A stretch of DNA of 64,000 nt from Vibrio pomeroyi (GTDB lineage: Bacteria > Pseudomonadota > Gammaproteobacteria > Enterobacterales > Vibrionaceae), in assembly GCF_024347595.1 (NCBI RefSeq), contig NZ_AP025506.1:2418001-2482000 (forward strand), read 5' to 3'. Under the pieces are notes generated by a model. The model ran no database searches. It was not told the origin of the DNA and was given only the letters and a program-made list of their open reading frames with translations. A program made the position numbers and the translations under genes. Below are positions 19,876 through 31,524 of this stretch, in pieces (position 1 is the stretch's first letter; each line of letters starts with the position of its first letter).

Positions 19876-21082
19876 CTCGTGCTCCTTTAGGAATAACTAC
19901 TACACCATCGTCAGAGACGTGGTAATGCTTTTTATCTTCTTTCAGGTTAACGCCGATCTGTGTACCAGGTGCGATGTCTGCATCTTTATCAACGATAACA
20001 CGACGAAGTACACAGCCCTCGCCCACTTTCACATCGCCCAATAAGATACTTTCGCTAATATCACACGCTGATGCGATATTGCTGCGGAAACCCAGTACAC
20101 ACTTCTCAATACGAGAACCGCGTACGTAACTACCGTTACACACTAAGCTGTCGATGATCTGAACACGGCCATTTGCCGAATCAGTAAACGTCGCAGGTGG
20201 TAATGGCGGGTAATAAGTATGTAGTGGCCACTTGCGGTTGTATAGAGAGAATGGCGCATCTTTTTCAAGAAGGTCCATGTGAGCTTGCCAGTACGCGTCA
20301 ATCGTACCTACATCGCGCCAGTAAACTTCTTCTTTCTCACCAGTAATACGGTTCGTGCTGAAGTCGTAAACAAACACATCACCGCGTGGAACCATGTTTG
20401 GAATGATGTCTTTGCCGAAGTCGTGCGTCGAATCTTCTTTATCTGCATCTTCAACAAGCTCAGCGAAAAGCTCGTTTGCTTCAAATACGTAGTTACCCAT
20501 AGAAACAAGCGCAGATTCTGGGTCGCCCGGAATTGACTTAGGGTTAGCTGGTTTTTCTTCAAAACCAATCATACGACCTTCCGCATCCACTTCGATAACA
20601 CCAAACTCTGATGCTTCAGCAAGCGGCATACGCAGTGCAGAAACCGTTAGCGCAGCTTTCTTTTCTTTGTGGAAATCAAGCATCTGCTTAATGTCCATTT
20701 TGTAAATATGATCTGAACCAAAAATACAAACTTGATCTGGTTCTTCCAACTGCATGAAGCGAAGGTTTTGATAGATAGCATCCGCAGTACCTTCATACCA
20801 ACGCTTACCCGTACGCATTTGCGCAGGAATTGGGTCGATAAAACGGTCTGTTATGCCACTGATATTCCAACCTTTTTTCATATGGTGGAACAGAGATTGT
20901 GACTTGAATTGTGTTAATACATAGATCTTCATAAGATCAGCATTAACGAAGTTGTTCAAAGCGAAATCAATTAAGCGGTAGCTACCACCGAAAGGAACCG
21001 AGGGTTTGCTGCGAGATTCAGTTAAAGGTCTTAAGCGAGAGCCTTCACCACCAGCAAGAATCATTCCCAATACACCAGCCAT
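19865..21082 (-). CDS. glgC: Glucose-1-phosphate adenylyltransferase GlgC
   Basis: GlgC makes ADP-glucose from glucose 1-phosphate and ATP, the committed step of bacterial glycogen synthesis. The nucleotidyltransferase motif (ILAGGEGSRLRPLTESRSKP) opens the protein; the activator and substrate regions (YEGTADAIYQNL, FGVIEVD, EKPANPKS) follow, then a left-handed beta-helix C-terminus. I take ATG 21082 (MAGVLG), which has GGAG seven bases upstream, not the longer frame from 21160. This gives 405 residues, the family norm. Confidence 0.95.
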   Translation of the reverse strand: MAGVLGMILAGGEGSRLRPLTESRSKPSVPFGGSYRLIDFALNNFVNADLMKIYVLTQFKSQSLFHHMKKGWNISGITDRFIDPIPAQMRTGKRWYEGTADAIYQNLRFMQLEEPDQVCIFGSDHIYKMDIKQMLDFHKEKKAALTVSALRMPLAEASEFGVIEVDAEGRMIGFEEKPANPKSIPGDPESALVSMGNYVFEANELFAELVEDADKEDSTHDFGKDIIPNMVPRGDVFVYDFSTNRITGEKEEVYWRDVGTIDAYWQAHMDLLEKDAPFSLYNRKWPLHTYYPPLPPATFTDSANGRVQIIDSLVCNGSYVRGSRIEKCVLGFRSNIASACDISESILLGDVKVGEGCVLRRVIVDKDADIAPGTQIGVNLKEDKKHYHVSDDGVVVIPKGARVGY

Positions 21083-21619
21083 TTTATTCTCCATATATTT
21101 ATAGCTTGTCGATGTCAGTGCTCGTAGAGGTATCTTCCTCTGGGGGATGAGCACCAACACTTATTTCGGTACTTAGCGAATATCCATTCACATACAGTGA
21201 CAGTATCCTAAGCCAAACGTTGTTGTCCGTGCACTATTCTTTGCACTTGGTTTTATATACGTTATCGACTTTCCTGCCGATTTCAATTTTTAATACGCCA
21301 TTCTGTGCTACGTAAGCTGATTGCTTTCCTAAGACTTAAAGCAGCTCACATTACACCGTCTGAGCGAAACATTACATTAACACCCGACACACATCAGGTA
21401 TACAACTAAACACTGATCTGTGACTTACAATATTTTAATTAAGTTACATTCTCGTTAAAGTTGCATAAGAAGATTTGATTAATTGCCATCATTTATTTTA
21501 CGGTGTGAATTTAATAAATTCTCGCAGACGAAAGACCAACTCAACAAGTTGCATAATTAGTCATATTGAGATCAAAAAAAAGCAGCCAGTGGCTGCTTTT
21601 TTAATCGATTAATCTTCAG
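21083..21619. other. Intergenic region between glgC and topA
   Basis: This gap is the glgC upstream region plus the topA terminator. From 21160 to 21560 I see A+T-rich DNA without ORF or strong palindrome. A half CRP-like motif (CTGTGACTTACA near 21419) is too weak to call. Confidence 0.5.
21574..21602 (-). terminator. topA terminator
   Basis: AGCAGCC pairs with GGCTGCT, with flanking A and T runs, just past the topA stop on the minus strand. Confidence 0.88.
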
Positions 21620-24250
21620 TTACTTTTCTTTGGGCTTTTTACGTTTATCCGTAACTTCCCATTTACCGTCGATATACAGAGCGGTCCAACCAGATGGTTT
21701 TCCATCTACTTCAGTACGAACGTAGTTTTCTTTTGTCTTACGACTAAAACGAACCACTGCCGGCTTACCATCAGGATCAGCAACTGGTGCTGACGTCAGG
21801 TACTGGAACTTAGGTGAAATGCGGTCTTTAAAACGAACCAGCTCTTCCACTAATGGTGCACGTGTTTCACGTGATTTAGGGAAATTGCTCGCCGCCATAA
21901 ACAGACCAGAAGCACCGTCACGAAGCACGAAGTACGCGTCTGAGTTTTCACATGGAAGTTCAGGGAAGTGCACTGGGTCTTCTTTTGGTGGCGCAACTTC
22001 GCCATTCTTTAGAATCTTACGAGTGTTCTTACAATCGTCATTGGTACAATCCATGTACTTACCGAAACGACCATTCTTTAGAACCATATCAGAGCCACAC
22101 TTGTCACACTCAACAAGCGGACCATCGTAGCCTTTCACTTTGAACTCACCGTGCTCAACCACATAACCTTCACAGTTAGGGTTGTTACCACATACGTGCA
22201 TCTTGCGCTTATCATCAATCAGATAAGCATCCATTGCCGTCTCACAGATAGGACAACGTTTCTTAGCTCGAAGTGCTGCTGTTTCAACGTCTTCTTCAAG
22301 CACGTTGATAATGCCTTCTTCGTCACCAAGATTGATCGTTGTCTTACAACGCTCTTTAGGTGGAAGTGCATAGCCAGAACAGCCTAAGAATACGCCTGTC
22401 GAAGCAGTACGGATACCCATTTTACGACCACAAGTCGGACACTCGATATCAGTTTCTACGATGTGGTTTGGCTTCATGCCGCCCGCGTCTTCATCAAGAT
22501 CCGCTTTTTCCAAATCGCCAGTGAAGTCTTCAAAGAAGTTATCCAGCACGCCTTTCCAGCTTGCTTCGCCTTCAGCAATTTGGTCTAACTTTTGCTCCAT
22601 ACGAGCTGTAAAGTCATAGTTCATTAGGTCATTGAAACTGCCATCTAGACGGTCAGTAACAATCTCACCCATCTTCTCAGCATAGAAACGGCGTTGTTCA
22701 ATTTTCACGTAACCACGATCTTGGATCGTCGAGATGATCGATGCATACGTTGAAGGACGACCGATACCACGCTTCTCAAGCTCTTTAACAAGCGCCGCTT
22801 CAGTGAAACGAGCGGGTGGCTTAGTGAAGTGCTGCTTAGGGTCTAAAGCAATCAGGTCAAGCTTATCGCCAATTTGAACTGCTGGAAGAATCGTATCTTC
22901 GTTTTTACCCATTGGGCGTTGAACGCGAGTCCAACCATCAAACTTAAGAATACGACCTTTCGCTTTTAGCGTGTATTCGTCAGCCTTAACGCTCACTGTT
23001 GTTGAATCGTATTGCGCAGGTGTCATTTGACAAGCAACAAATTGATTCCAAATCAGCGAGTAAAGCTTGTGTGCGTCTGCGTCTACGCCGTTTAGATCTT
23101 CCGACTTAACATCCACACTTGAAGGACGAATCGCTTCGTGGGCCTCTTGAGCGCCCTCTTTGCTGCCGTATGCCAGTGCTTTCGGTGGAAGATATTGAGC
23201 ACCAAACTCAGAACCAATGTATTCACGAGCCGCTTCTACCGCTTCTGAACTCAAGTTGGTCGAGTCAGTACGCATATAAGTAATGTAACCCGCTTCATAC
23301 AGACGTTGAGCCAGCATCATGGTTTTCTTTACGCCGTAACCAAGACGCGTACTCGCCGCTTGTTGCAGTGTCGATGTAATGTAAGGTGCCGACGGCTTAC
23401 TCTTCGTTGGGCGGTCTTCACGTTTACATACTTCGTATTGCGCTTTTTCTAAAACACTAACTGCAGCTTGAGTTTGCGCTTCATTTTCAGGTTTAAACGC
23501 AACACCGTCTTTCTGTGCAACTTGCAGTCTGAAGTCGGTTTTTTCTGCTGTTTTTGTATCAGCATGCACATCCCAGAACTCTTCAGGGATAAAGGCATTA
23601 ATCTCGCGCTCACGCTCTACCAATAGTTTTACAGCTACTGATTGAACACGGCCAGCGGATAGGCCTCGTGCTACTTTCTTCCAAAGCAGAGGTGACACCA
23701 TAAAGCCAACAACACGGTCCATAAAACGTCGTGCTTGCTGTGCATTTACGCCATCAATATTTAACTCACCAGGAGTTTCGAAAGCTTGTTGAATAGCATT
23801 CTTGGTGATTTCGTTAAAAACCACTCGCTTGTATCGCGTTTCATCGCCACCGATGATCTCACGAAGGTGCCATGCGATAGCTTCTCCTTCGCGGTCCAAA
23901 TCGGTTGCGAGATAAACATGGTCTGCGTTCTCAGCCAGTTTTTGCAATTCAGCAACGACTTTTTCTTTACCAGGCAGTACTTGGTAGTTCGCTTCCCACT
24001 CTTTATACGGGTTGATACCCATTTTTTTGATAAGAGCTTTGCGATCTTTTTCTTTCTTGATACGAGCTTTTTCTTCTGGGCTCATACCCTTTGTTGAAAC
24101 TGCAGCAGCCTTTTTACCAGTACTTTGACCAGCCGTTGGTAAATCACGTACGTGACCTACACTCGACTTAACGACAAAGTCTTTGCCAAGGTATTTATTG
24201 ATAGTTTTAGCCTTGGCCGGCGACTCCACTATAACGAGCGATTTACCCAT
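21620..24250 (-). CDS. topA: DNA topoisomerase I (TopA, type IA)
   Basis: The 876-residue enzyme relaxes negative supercoils. The Toprim domain opens it ([32 protein letters not shown]), and the active-site Tyr lies in [14 protein letters not shown]. After the type IA core come three four-cysteine zinc ribbons (CPTCGRK, CPICETA and CDKCGSD), then a basic C-terminus ending KKPKEK. I use ATG 24250 ([10 protein letters not shown]), the family start; the frame could extend to a GTG at 24274. It is transcribed alone. Confidence 0.96.
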   Translation of the reverse strand: MGKSLVIVESPAKAKTINKYLGKDFVVKSSVGHVRDLPTAGQSTGKKAAAVSTKGMSPEEKARIKKEKDRKALIKKMGINPYKEWEANYQVLPGKEKVVAELQKLAENADHVYLATDLDREGEAIAWHLREIIGGDETRYKRVVFNEITKNAIQQAFETPGELNIDGVNAQQARRFMDRVVGFMVSPLLWKKVARGLSAGRVQSVAVKLLVEREREINAFIPEEFWDVHADTKTAEKTDFRLQVAQKDGVAFKPENEAQTQAAVSVLEKAQYEVCKREDRPTKSKPSAPYITSTLQQAASTRLGYGVKKTMMLAQRLYEAGYITYMRTDSTNLSSEAVEAAREYIGSEFGAQYLPPKALAYGSKEGAQEAHEAIRPSSVDVKSEDLNGVDADAHKLYSLIWNQFVACQMTPAQYDSTTVSVKADEYTLKAKGRILKFDGWTRVQRPMGKNEDTILPAVQIGDKLDLIALDPKQHFTKPPARFTEAALVKELEKRGIGRPSTYASIISTIQDRGYVKIEQRRFYAEKMGEIVTDRLDGSFNDLMNYDFTARMEQKLDQIAEGEASWKGVLDNFFEDFTGDLEKADLDEDAGGMKPNHIVETDIECPTCGRKMGIRTASTGVFLGCSGYALPPKERCKTTINLGDEEGIINVLEEDVETAALRAKKRCPICETAMDAYLIDDKRKMHVCGNNPNCEGYVVEHGEFKVKGYDGPLVECDKCGSDMVLKNGRFGKYMDCTNDDCKNTRKILKNGEVAPPKEDPVHFPELPCENSDAYFVLRDGASGLFMAASNFPKSRETRAPLVEELVRFKDRISPKFQYLTSAPVADPDGKPAVVRFSRKTKENYVRTEVDGKPSGWTALYIDGKWEVTDKRKKPKEK

Positions 24251-24689
24251 ATTGACTCTAACGTCCTTAATCACGATGCTTCAGCACCAACAATTTAACT
24301 TGTGGGCTTTTACGCATGATATTCTAAATTCATTGCTTCTTTTTTTACTATTGTGCGAGATTACTAGAAGATCAACCGCTTTTTTCAAAATTGGATCTGA
24401 TCGCTCGACAATTCGACGACTCATAGATAAAAGGGGCACAATATAAAGAAGCTATAAAGTACTCATTAAGAATACTTGCAAGAGCCTATTCATCAGGCAT
24501 TACGTCTAAACGGGCTCATACTAAGCTTGTCCGCGAATCTAACGCGAGCCCCATTCAATTATTTTTGCCGTAAATCACAAAATAAATTGTGGATATCCGA
24601 AAAGACTCTCTTAATCGGTTGTGAAATCATTGAATTTCTAGTTCGACACCATAAACTCAACGTTATATTCAGTTATCAGAGATAAACTC
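24251..24689. other. Divergent region between topA and yciN
   Basis: This holds the promoters of topA (-) and yciN (+). I see no convincing ORF or strong palindrome. Confidence 0.5.
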
Positions 24690-24935
24690 ATGACAAAGAA
24701 AGTAATAGCAGAATTTGATTTACTGCTTATCGCAAACCAAATTATCCAATCACATGATGACTACATTGAAGGCATGCGCACAAACAGCGTAGTAGAGAAA
24801 GACGATGTACTCATCTTCAAAGGTGAATACTTCCTAGACAGCAATGGAATGCCGACAGAGAATACAACCGCAGTGTTTAACATGTTTAAATACTTAGCGC
24901 ACCATCTTTCGAAAGAGTTTACGCTTCAGCAATAA
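24690..24935 (+). CDS. yciN: YciN family protein (DUF2498)
   Basis: The 81-residue protein matches E. coli YciN over its length (ANQIIQSHDDYIEGM, VLIFKGEYFLDSNGMPTENT, TAVFNMFKYLAHHLS). In E. coli yciN also lies beside topA. The function is unknown; the protein is small, acidic and soluble. It is divergent from topA, and its ribosome site (AGAGATAAACTC) is weak. A symmetrical terminator follows and separates it from aroA. Confidence 0.88.
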   Translation: MTKKVIAEFDLLLIANQIIQSHDDYIEGMRTNSVVEKDDVLIFKGEYFLDSNGMPTENTTAVFNMFKYLAHHLSKEFTLQQ

Positions 24936-24937
24936 TT

Positions 24938-24967
24938 AAAAAGCTTGCCATTTAGGCAAGCTTTTTT
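24938..24967. terminator. Bidirectional terminator between yciN and aroA
   Basis: AAAAGCTTGCC-ATTTA-GGCAAGCTTTTTT, an 11-bp stem with A and T tracts. Confidence 0.92.
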
Positions 24968-24996
24968 ACTTCCTGAACCTTTATATACTTCGTATT

Positions 24997-26277
24997 TTAT
25001 TGACTCAGCATTTTCAGCTTGTCGAAGTAATCAGGGAATGTCTTTGACGTACAACCTGGATCATTAATGGTCACAGGCGTGTCGCTCAGAGCCACTAGTG
25101 AGAAGCACATCGCCATGCGGTGGTCATCATAGGTATCAATCGCCGCGTGTGTCAGTTCAGTAACTGGGTTAACGATGATGTAATCTTCACCCTCTTCAAC
25201 CTCAGCACCGACTTTACGTAATTCGGTTGCCATCGCAGCCAAACGGTCAGTCTCTTTCACACGCCAGTTGTAGACGTTACGGATAGCCGTTGTGCCTTTC
25301 GCAAACAGAGCCGTTGTCGCAATAGTCATCGCAGCATCAGGAATATGGTTATAGTCCATATCAATGCCTTTCAGCTCACCACAACGAGAGATAACGTAGT
25401 CATCACCCCATTCGATTTCAGCACCCATTTTTTCAAGGGCATCAGCGAATTGGATATCACCTTGGATACTGTTTTTACCAATACCCGTCACCTTGATCTC
25501 GCCGCCTTTAATCGCTGCTGCCGCAAGAAAATAAGAAGCAGAAGATGCATCGCCTTCAACTAAGAAGTCACCCGGAGCTGTGTAAGATTGACCAGTCGGA
25601 ATCACGAACTCTTGGTAATCGTTATTGATCACGTCCACACCAAATTGTTTCATGATGTGTAGCGTGATATCAATGTAAGGTTTAGAAACCAATTCACCGT
25701 CAATTTTGATGGTCACTTCGCCGTCAGCTAACGGTGCGGCCATCAAAAATGCCGTCAAAAACTGGCTAGAGATAGAACCGTCGATTGAAACCGTTCCACT
25801 CTTAAGACCAGTACCTGTGATCTTCAATGGTGGGTAGTTTTCGTTTTCTAGATATTCGACTTCAGCGCCGGCTTCTCGTAGTGCCGTTACTAAGTGACCA
25901 ATCGGACGCTCTTTCATACGAGGCTCGCCTGTCAGAACGTATTCACCACGGCCTAAACACAATGCTGCAGCAAGCGGGCGCATCGCCGTACCTGCGTTAC
26001 CTAAGAAAAGTTCAAGGGCTTTATCGCTTGAGAATGCACCACCAACACCTGTTACTTCACAAACAGTTTTGTCAGCAGACAGCTGATAATTAACACCTAG
26101 TTGAGTCAAGGCATTCAGCATATGACGAATGTCATCACTGTCTAGCAAGTTTGTTAGGCGAGTCGTTCCAGTTGAAAGTGCAGCCAAAAGAAGTGCACGG
26201 TTAGAAACACTTTTTGAGCCAGGTAGGTTAACTTCCCCACTCACTTTTTGAATTGGTTGTAACGTAAGGCTTTCCAT
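24997..26277 (-). CDS. aroA: 3-phosphoshikimate 1-carboxyvinyltransferase (EPSP synthase)
   Basis: The 426-residue enzyme joins shikimate 3-phosphate and phosphoenolpyruvate to give EPSP, the sixth step of aromatic amino acid synthesis. Motifs: [20 protein letters not shown] at the N-terminus, [16 protein letters not shown] for PEP binding, [11 protein letters not shown], and a C-terminal [15 protein letters not shown]. The pattern is class I (glyphosate-sensitive type) as in enterics. It is the single gene of its unit here; serC is not adjacent. Confidence 0.96.
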   Translation of the reverse strand: MESLTLQPIQKVSGEVNLPGSKSVSNRALLLAALSTGTTRLTNLLDSDDIRHMLNALTQLGVNYQLSADKTVCEVTGVGGAFSSDKALELFLGNAGTAMRPLAAALCLGRGEYVLTGEPRMKERPIGHLVTALREAGAEVEYLENENYPPLKITGTGLKSGTVSIDGSISSQFLTAFLMAAPLADGEVTIKIDGELVSKPYIDITLHIMKQFGVDVINNDYQEFVIPTGQSYTAPGDFLVEGDASSASYFLAAAAIKGGEIKVTGIGKNSIQGDIQFADALEKMGAEIEWGDDYVISRCGELKGIDMDYNHIPDAAMTIATTALFAKGTTAIRNVYNWRVKETDRLAAMATELRKVGAEVEEGEDYIIVNPVTELTHAAIDTYDDHRMAMCFSLVALSDTPVTINDPGCTSKTFPDYFDKLKMLSQ

Positions 26278-26439
26278 TAAATCTTATAGTCCTTGTACCA
26301 CCCGAAGTCACTGGCGCGTATTTATTTTCGGGTGATGAATAATTCTTCGTACTTGCAGACTAACGAACTTTTCCGACGAACTCCAGAGCTAATCCCCCTT
26401 ATAAAGGTGATTAATTAGCCAATCAATCGTATTTACATA

Positions 26440-26895
26440 CTAGTACGCTAGATCAACACGTACGCCATCGGAAAAATACAGAATTCGCACATCGTCGCCT
26501 CGGTTAAACAACATCGAATTATCGACATCTTGGATGATGTTAACTAACTTGTTGTCTTTGGTTTTGACCAATAACTCGACAAGTTTGTACTCGATTTTAT
26601 ATTGTGTATTGCCTCGATTTCGAGCAATCCCTGCACCAGCCACAGCACCAACAGCCGTCGCTACTTCTTTGCCGGTACCACCACCAAACTGGTTACCGAT
26701 CAAGCCGCCGATCGCAGCACCCAATAAGGTTTCCCAACCATTCGCTTTCGATTCAGCGATCTCTTGTTGAGTGATGTATCTAACCGTATCGATCTCACCA
26801 TAAACGACTTCGTTCACTGGTCGAGCTTCGTTTCTGTTGTAAGCTGCATTTGCCAACATGGGCAAAACAAGTAAAATCCAAAGCAACTTCTTCAT
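26440..26895 (-). CDS. Glycine-zipper 2TM domain envelope protein
   Basis: The 151-residue product has a signal peptide (MKKLLWILLVLPMLANA) with no lipobox. A glycine-zipper hairpin follows (LLGAAIGGLIGNQFGGGTG, then AVGAVAGAGIA), and a C-terminal region with beta character (VRILYFSDGVRVDL). It belongs to the broad SlyB/17-kDa-antigen-like group of periplasmic or outer-membrane proteins; unlike SlyB it lacks the lipidated cysteine. Function unknown. It diverges from aat with about 53 bases between starts. Confidence 0.8.
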   Translation of the reverse strand: MKKLLWILLVLPMLANAAYNRNEARPVNEVVYGEIDTVRYITQQEIAESKANGWETLLGAAIGGLIGNQFGGGTGKEVATAVGAVAGAGIARNRGNTQYKIEYKLVELLVKTKDNKLVNIIQDVDNSMLFNRGDDVRILYFSDGVRVDLAY

Positions 26896-26948
26896 GGTAA
26901 AACTCCTAAAGACCTCTTGGTCAGTGATTAATCTGTAACGCGGTACTT

Positions 26949-27659
26949 ATGACTATATACCTAACCGAACTTGATACTACTAGTATAGAGTTTCCTTCGC
27001 CCTTCGACGCGCTTGATGAACCCAACGGTCTGCTCGCCTTTGGTGGTGACTTGTCACCAATGCGAATTTTAAATGCTTATAGCCAAGGTATATTTCCATG
27101 GTATGGCCCAGGTGAGCCTATACTTTGGTGGAGCCCAGCACCGCGAGCGGTATTTAATCCTAAGACATTTGAACCGTCAAAAAGTCTTAAAAAGTTTCAA
27201 AGAAAACACAATTATCGTGTCAGCATAAACCAAGCGACTGACAAAGTGATTGGTTACTGCTCGTCACTAAGGCCTGAAGAAGAAACGTGGCTGAACAATG
27301 ACATGCAGTCAGCCTATTGTGAACTCGCTTCATTAGGATTCTGTCATTCCGTTGAAGTGTGGCAAGGCGATGAACTGATCGGCGGGCTTTATGGCTTACA
27401 AAGAGGCCAAGTCTTTTGCGGTGAATCGATGTTTAGCTTGAAGACCAATGCCTCTAAAATTGCGCTATGGTACTTTTGTAAACACTTTACCCGATTCGGT
27501 GGCAAGCTCATCGATTGCCAAGTTATGAATCCTCACTTGGAATCCTTAGGCGCTATCGAGGTCGAGAGAGACGAATTTCTGAGCTCTCTACAGTCACTCA
27601 AAGAAACGCCCGTTGACGATGCATGCTTTGAAAGCCAATGGCTAGAGGAAACGCCTTAA
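26949..27659 (+). CDS. aat: Leucyl/phenylalanyl-tRNA-protein transferase (Aat)
   Basis: Aat adds Leu or Phe from charged tRNA to N-terminal Arg or Lys, marking proteins for ClpS-ClpAP. The 236-residue sequence has the family motifs GLLAFGGDLSPMRILNAYSQ, GIFPWYGPGEPILWWSPAPR, GGLYGLQRGQVFCGESMFS and GGKLIDCQV. The downstream bpt start overlaps its stop (TAATG), so the two N-end-rule transferases are coupled, and clpA and clpS lie about 1-4 kb downstream. Confidence 0.95.
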   Translation: MTIYLTELDTTSIEFPSPFDALDEPNGLLAFGGDLSPMRILNAYSQGIFPWYGPGEPILWWSPAPRAVFNPKTFEPSKSLKKFQRKHNYRVSINQATDKVIGYCSSLRPEEETWLNNDMQSAYCELASLGFCHSVEVWQGDELIGGLYGLQRGQVFCGESMFSLKTNASKIALWYFCKHFTRFGGKLIDCQVMNPHLESLGAIEVERDEFLSSLQSLKETPVDDACFESQWLEETP

Positions 27660-28357
27660 TGAATCCAGATTTACAACAAATCAGAATTGGATTAACCGAC
27701 AATCACGCTTGCAGCTACTTACCTCACCTCGAAGAAAGAGTGGCAGTCACGCTTGATGAACACATGCACACCTCAGATAACTATGAAGTTCTACTTGCCA
27801 ACGGGTTTCGTCGTAGCGGGTCAACGATCTATAAGCCACATTGCGATAATTGCTCAGCGTGCCAAGCCATTCGTCTTTCTATTCCAGAAGTTAAGTTTTC
27901 TAAGAGCCAACGACGCGTCCTCAACAAGGCAAAGTCACTTCGTTGGGAACTAAAAGACACGATGGATGACAACTGGTTCGATTTATATAGCCGCTATATT
28001 ACCGCTCGCCATCGTTCGGGCACTATGTACCCACCAAAGAAGGAAGAGTTTCTACAATTCTCACAAAATGAGTGGCTTACAACAAAGTTTATGCATATCT
28101 ATGACGAGAACAAGTTAATCGGAATCGCGGTTACCGATGTTATGGCTCATAGCACCAGCGCGTTTTATACCTTCTTCGATCCTGATATCGATATATCCAT
28201 GGGAACACTTGGCGTTCTATTCCAGATCCAACATGCCCAGAAAGAGCAAAAACAGTGGTTATATTTGGGTTATCAAATCGATGAATGCCCTGCGATGAAC
28301 TATAAAGTACGATTTCAACGTCATCAAAGGCTAGTAAATCAGCGGTGGCAAGGGTAG
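27659..28357 (+). CDS. bpt: Aspartate/glutamate leucyltransferase (Bpt)
   Basis: Bpt transfers Leu to N-terminal Asp or Glu, the second bacterial N-end-rule transferase, best studied in V. vulnificus. The 232-residue product has the arginyltransferase (ATE)-like cysteine pattern (CDNCSACQAIR), NGFRRSGSTIYKP and WLYLGYQIDECPAMNYK. It starts at ATG 27659, overlapping the aat stop codon; the frame could extend to 27638 but this start matches the family. It precedes infA. Confidence 0.94.
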   Translation: MNPDLQQIRIGLTDNHACSYLPHLEERVAVTLDEHMHTSDNYEVLLANGFRRSGSTIYKPHCDNCSACQAIRLSIPEVKFSKSQRRVLNKAKSLRWELKDTMDDNWFDLYSRYITARHRSGTMYPPKKEEFLQFSQNEWLTTKFMHIYDENKLIGIAVTDVMAHSTSAFYTFFDPDIDISMGTLGVLFQIQHAQKEQKQWLYLGYQIDECPAMNYKVRFQRHQRLVNQRWQG

Positions 28358-28438
28358 AATACGCGACAACTTTACATATTTTGATTTTAACGGCACAATC
28401 AAGCCGTTGAAAACCGCCAAATTTCGAAAGAGGATTAG

Positions 28439-28681
<243 letters not shown>

Positions 28682-28695
28682 GCGGATACAATAAG

Positions 28696-28721
28696 AAGCG
28701 GAGCTTAATGCTCCGTTTTTT
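28696..28721 (+). terminator. infA terminator
   Basis: CGGAGC-TTAAT-GCTCCG stem-loop followed by six Ts. Confidence 0.88.
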
Positions 28722-28743
28722 ATCGCCTGAACATTGCCCTTTA

Positions 28744-28822
<79 letters not shown>

Positions 28823-28826
28823 AGCA

Positions 28827-28860
28827 TAAAAAAACGCACAACCTAAGTCATGCGTTTTAT
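28827..28860 (-). terminator. clpA terminator
   Basis: AAAACGCA pairs with TGCGTTTT across a 12-base loop; on the minus strand it is followed by a T-run. It lies about 30 bases past the clpA stop. Confidence 0.82.
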
Positions 28861-28890
28861 AGTTAAGCTTTTGAACTACCCATCAGTTAG

Positions 28891-31164
28891 TTAGTGCATA
28901 ACCTCTTCTTTTGCACCAACATAGATGAAGTCAAGTTCGTCTTTCTTCAGAGATACTTTCACCGTACCGCCATCAACCAAGCTACCGAACAGCAATTCAT
29001 TCGCAAGAGGCTTCTTAAGCTTCTCTTGAATCACACGTCCCATAGGACGAGCGCCCATGGTCTTGTCGTAGCCTTTGTCTGCCAACCAGTGACGAGCATC
29101 TTCAGAAACCTCTAGAGATACGCCACGTGCGTCCAGTTGAACCTGAAGCTCAACAATGAACTTGTCGACTACTTGGCTAATCACACTTGGATCCAAGCTG
29201 TTGAACCAAATGATGTTATCAAGACGGTTACGGAATTCAGGAGTAAATACCTTCTTAATTTCGCCCATCGCATCTGGTGCATGATCTTGTTGGATCAGGC
29301 CGATCGATTTCTTCTCAGTTTCAGCAACACCAGCATTGGTTGTCATCACCAAGATCACGTTACGGAAATCCGCTTTACGGCCGTTGTTATCAGTTAGTGT
29401 GCCGTTATCCATCACCTGCAGTAACAGGTTGAAGATATCTGGGTGCGCTTTTTCGATCTCATCAAGTAGCACAACAGAGTGTGGATTCTTGATTACCGCG
29501 TCAGTCAGTAGACCACCTTGGTCATAACCAACATAACCAGGAGGAGCACCGATTAGACGGCTCACTGAGTGACGTTCACCGTACTCAGACATATCAAAGC
29601 GCAGCAGCTCAATGCCCATCAGTTTAGACAGTTGAACCGTAACCTCGGTTTTACCGACACCAGTAGGACCAGCAAATAGGAATGAACCAACCGGTTTATT
29701 GTCTGCACCTAGCCCTGCACGAGTTAGCTTGATCGCCTCGCTCAATACATCGATAGCTGGGTCTTGTCCGAATACCAACATTTTCATGCGGTCATCCAGT
29801 TTCTGCAGCGTATCTTTGTCTGAAGACGATACTGACTTCTCAGGAATACGCGCCATTTTCGCAACCATTGACTCAATATCAGCCACACTTACCGTTTTCT
29901 TACGACGGCTTGCTGGTGCTAAACGACTACGAGCGCCTGCTTCATCAATTACGTCAATCGCCTTATCAGGTAGGTGACGTTCGTTTATGTATTTAGCAGA
30001 CAGTTCCACAGCCGCACGCAACGCTTTGTTGGTGTAACGTACTTCGTGGTGAGCTTCGTATTTTGGCTTAAGACCAATCAGAATCTTAGTCGTGTCATCT
30101 AATGATGGTTCAACAATATCGATTTTCTGGAAACGACGAGATAGCGCACGCTCCTTCTCAAAAATACTGCTGTACTCTTGGTAAGTTGTTGAGCCGATGC
30201 AACGTAACTTACCGCTGCTTAATAGCGGCTTAATTAAGTTTGCGGCATCAACCTGACCGCCCGATGCTGCACCCGCACCAATAATGGTGTGGATCTCATC
30301 GATGAATAGGATCGCGTCTTCTTCTTTCTCGAGTTGCTTAAGAATCGCTTTAAAACGTTTCTCAAAATCACCACGATATTTCGTTCCCGCAAGCAGTGAA
30401 CCAATATCTAAAGAGTAAATCACGCTGCTCTGAATAATTTCAGGCACTTGACCTTCAACAATGCGCCACGCAAGACCTTCAGCGATGGCAGTTTTACCTA
30501 CACCCGCTTCGCCCACTAGTAGAGGGTTATTCTTACGACGACGACATAGGACTTGAATAGTACGTTCAAGCTCTTTGTCACGGCCAATTAGAGGGTCAAT
30601 ATTACCCTGCTTCGCAACTTCGTTAAGGTTGGTCGCGAAATTTTCTAAACGATCTTCGGAGTTTGCTTCTTCAGCATTTTCTGCACCACCAAATGAATCC
30701 GATGATGAAGCACTATCGCCTTCGTTGCTGGCTTTAGTAATGCCGTGTGAGATGAAGTTAACGATGTCTAAGCGACTGATGTCGTTTTTCTTAAGAAGAT
30801 ACGCCGCGTGAGACTCTTGCTCACTAAAAATAGCCACAAGTACGTTTGCACCTGTTACTTCGCTGCGACCTGAAGATTGAACATGAAAAACAGCGCGCTG
30901 AAGTACTCGTTGAAAGCTCAATGTTGGCTGAGTTTCACGAGTTTCGTCGCTTTCAGGGATAAGTGGGGTCGTTTGATCGATAAAAATATCGAGCTCATTG
31001 CGAAGAGCATCGAGATCAGCCTGACAAGCTTGGAGCGCTTCCTTGGCCGCATCATTTTCTAATAATGCTAGTAGGAGGTGTTCGACAGTCATAAACTCAT
31101 GTCGCTTGTCTCGCGCACGAGCAAATGCGCCATTTAAACTCGACTCTAATTCTTTATTTAGCAT
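28891..31164 (-). CDS. clpA: ATP-dependent Clp protease ATP-binding subunit ClpA
   Basis: The 757-residue AAA+ unfoldase feeds substrates to ClpP. It has an N-domain of two repeats ([21 protein letters not shown]), a first AAA+ module ([28 protein letters not shown]) and a second ([33 protein letters not shown]). The ClpP-docking tripeptide IGL is visible (KSIGLIQQD). It lacks the ClpB middle coiled coil. clpS lies just upstream on the same strand, forming the usual clpS-clpA pair. Confidence 0.97.
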   Translation of the reverse strand: MLNKELESSLNGAFARARDKRHEFMTVEHLLLALLENDAAKEALQACQADLDALRNELDIFIDQTTPLIPESDETRETQPTLSFQRVLQRAVFHVQSSGRSEVTGANVLVAIFSEQESHAAYLLKKNDISRLDIVNFISHGITKASNEGDSASSSDSFGGAENAEEANSEDRLENFATNLNEVAKQGNIDPLIGRDKELERTIQVLCRRRKNNPLLVGEAGVGKTAIAEGLAWRIVEGQVPEIIQSSVIYSLDIGSLLAGTKYRGDFEKRFKAILKQLEKEEDAILFIDEIHTIIGAGAASGGQVDAANLIKPLLSSGKLRCIGSTTYQEYSSIFEKERALSRRFQKIDIVEPSLDDTTKILIGLKPKYEAHHEVRYTNKALRAAVELSAKYINERHLPDKAIDVIDEAGARSRLAPASRRKKTVSVADIESMVAKMARIPEKSVSSSDKDTLQKLDDRMKMLVFGQDPAIDVLSEAIKLTRAGLGADNKPVGSFLFAGPTGVGKTEVTVQLSKLMGIELLRFDMSEYGERHSVSRLIGAPPGYVGYDQGGLLTDAVIKNPHSVVLLDEIEKAHPDIFNLLLQVMDNGTLTDNNGRKADFRNVILVMTTNAGVAETEKKSIGLIQQDHAPDAMGEIKKVFTPEFRNRLDNIIWFNSLDPSVISQVVDKFIVELQVQLDARGVSLEVSEDARHWLADKGYDKTMGARPMGRVIQEKLKKPLANELLFGSLVDGGTVKVSLKKDELDFIYVGAKEEVMH

Positions 31165-31203
31165 AAGTACCTCCTAAGGGAACAACAGTGTTGTTCGAGC
31201 AAT

Positions 31204-31524
31204 TTATACTTGCTCCATTGTACATAGTAGCGGATGCTCATTTTCCTTTGAGTACATCGTGACCTGCGCTACCTTTGTTTCCGCTATTTCAGCACTGTAC
31301 GTGCCGCATATAGCTTTACCTTCATAATGAACCTTGAGCATCACTTCCGTTGCTTTTTCGATATCTAGTGAGAAGAATCGCTCTAGGATCTCGATTACAA
31401 AGTCCATGGGCGTGTAGTCATCGTTATTTAACACAACGTTATACATTGCCGGTGGCTTTACTTTTGTTGCTTCTTTCTCCAGTAAATCTGAGCCTGGAGA
31501 TGCCCATTCAAAGTTTCTGCTCAT
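31204..31524 (-). CDS. clpS: ClpS adaptor for N-end-rule degradation
   Basis: The 106-residue protein carries the N-degron binding core ([20 protein letters not shown]) after a flexible N-terminus, and the conserved [21 protein letters not shown] stretch is split by it only as in the family. ClpS delivers proteins with N-terminal Leu, Phe, Trp or Tyr to ClpA, and so acts downstream of aat and bpt. The gene precedes clpA by about 40 bases. It diverges from cspD. Confidence 0.95.
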   Translation of the reverse strand: MSRNFEWASPGSDLLEKEATKVKPPAMYNVVLNNDDYTPMDFVIEILERFFSLDIEKATEVMLKVHYEGKAICGTYSAEIAETKVAQVTMYSKENEHPLLCTMEQV

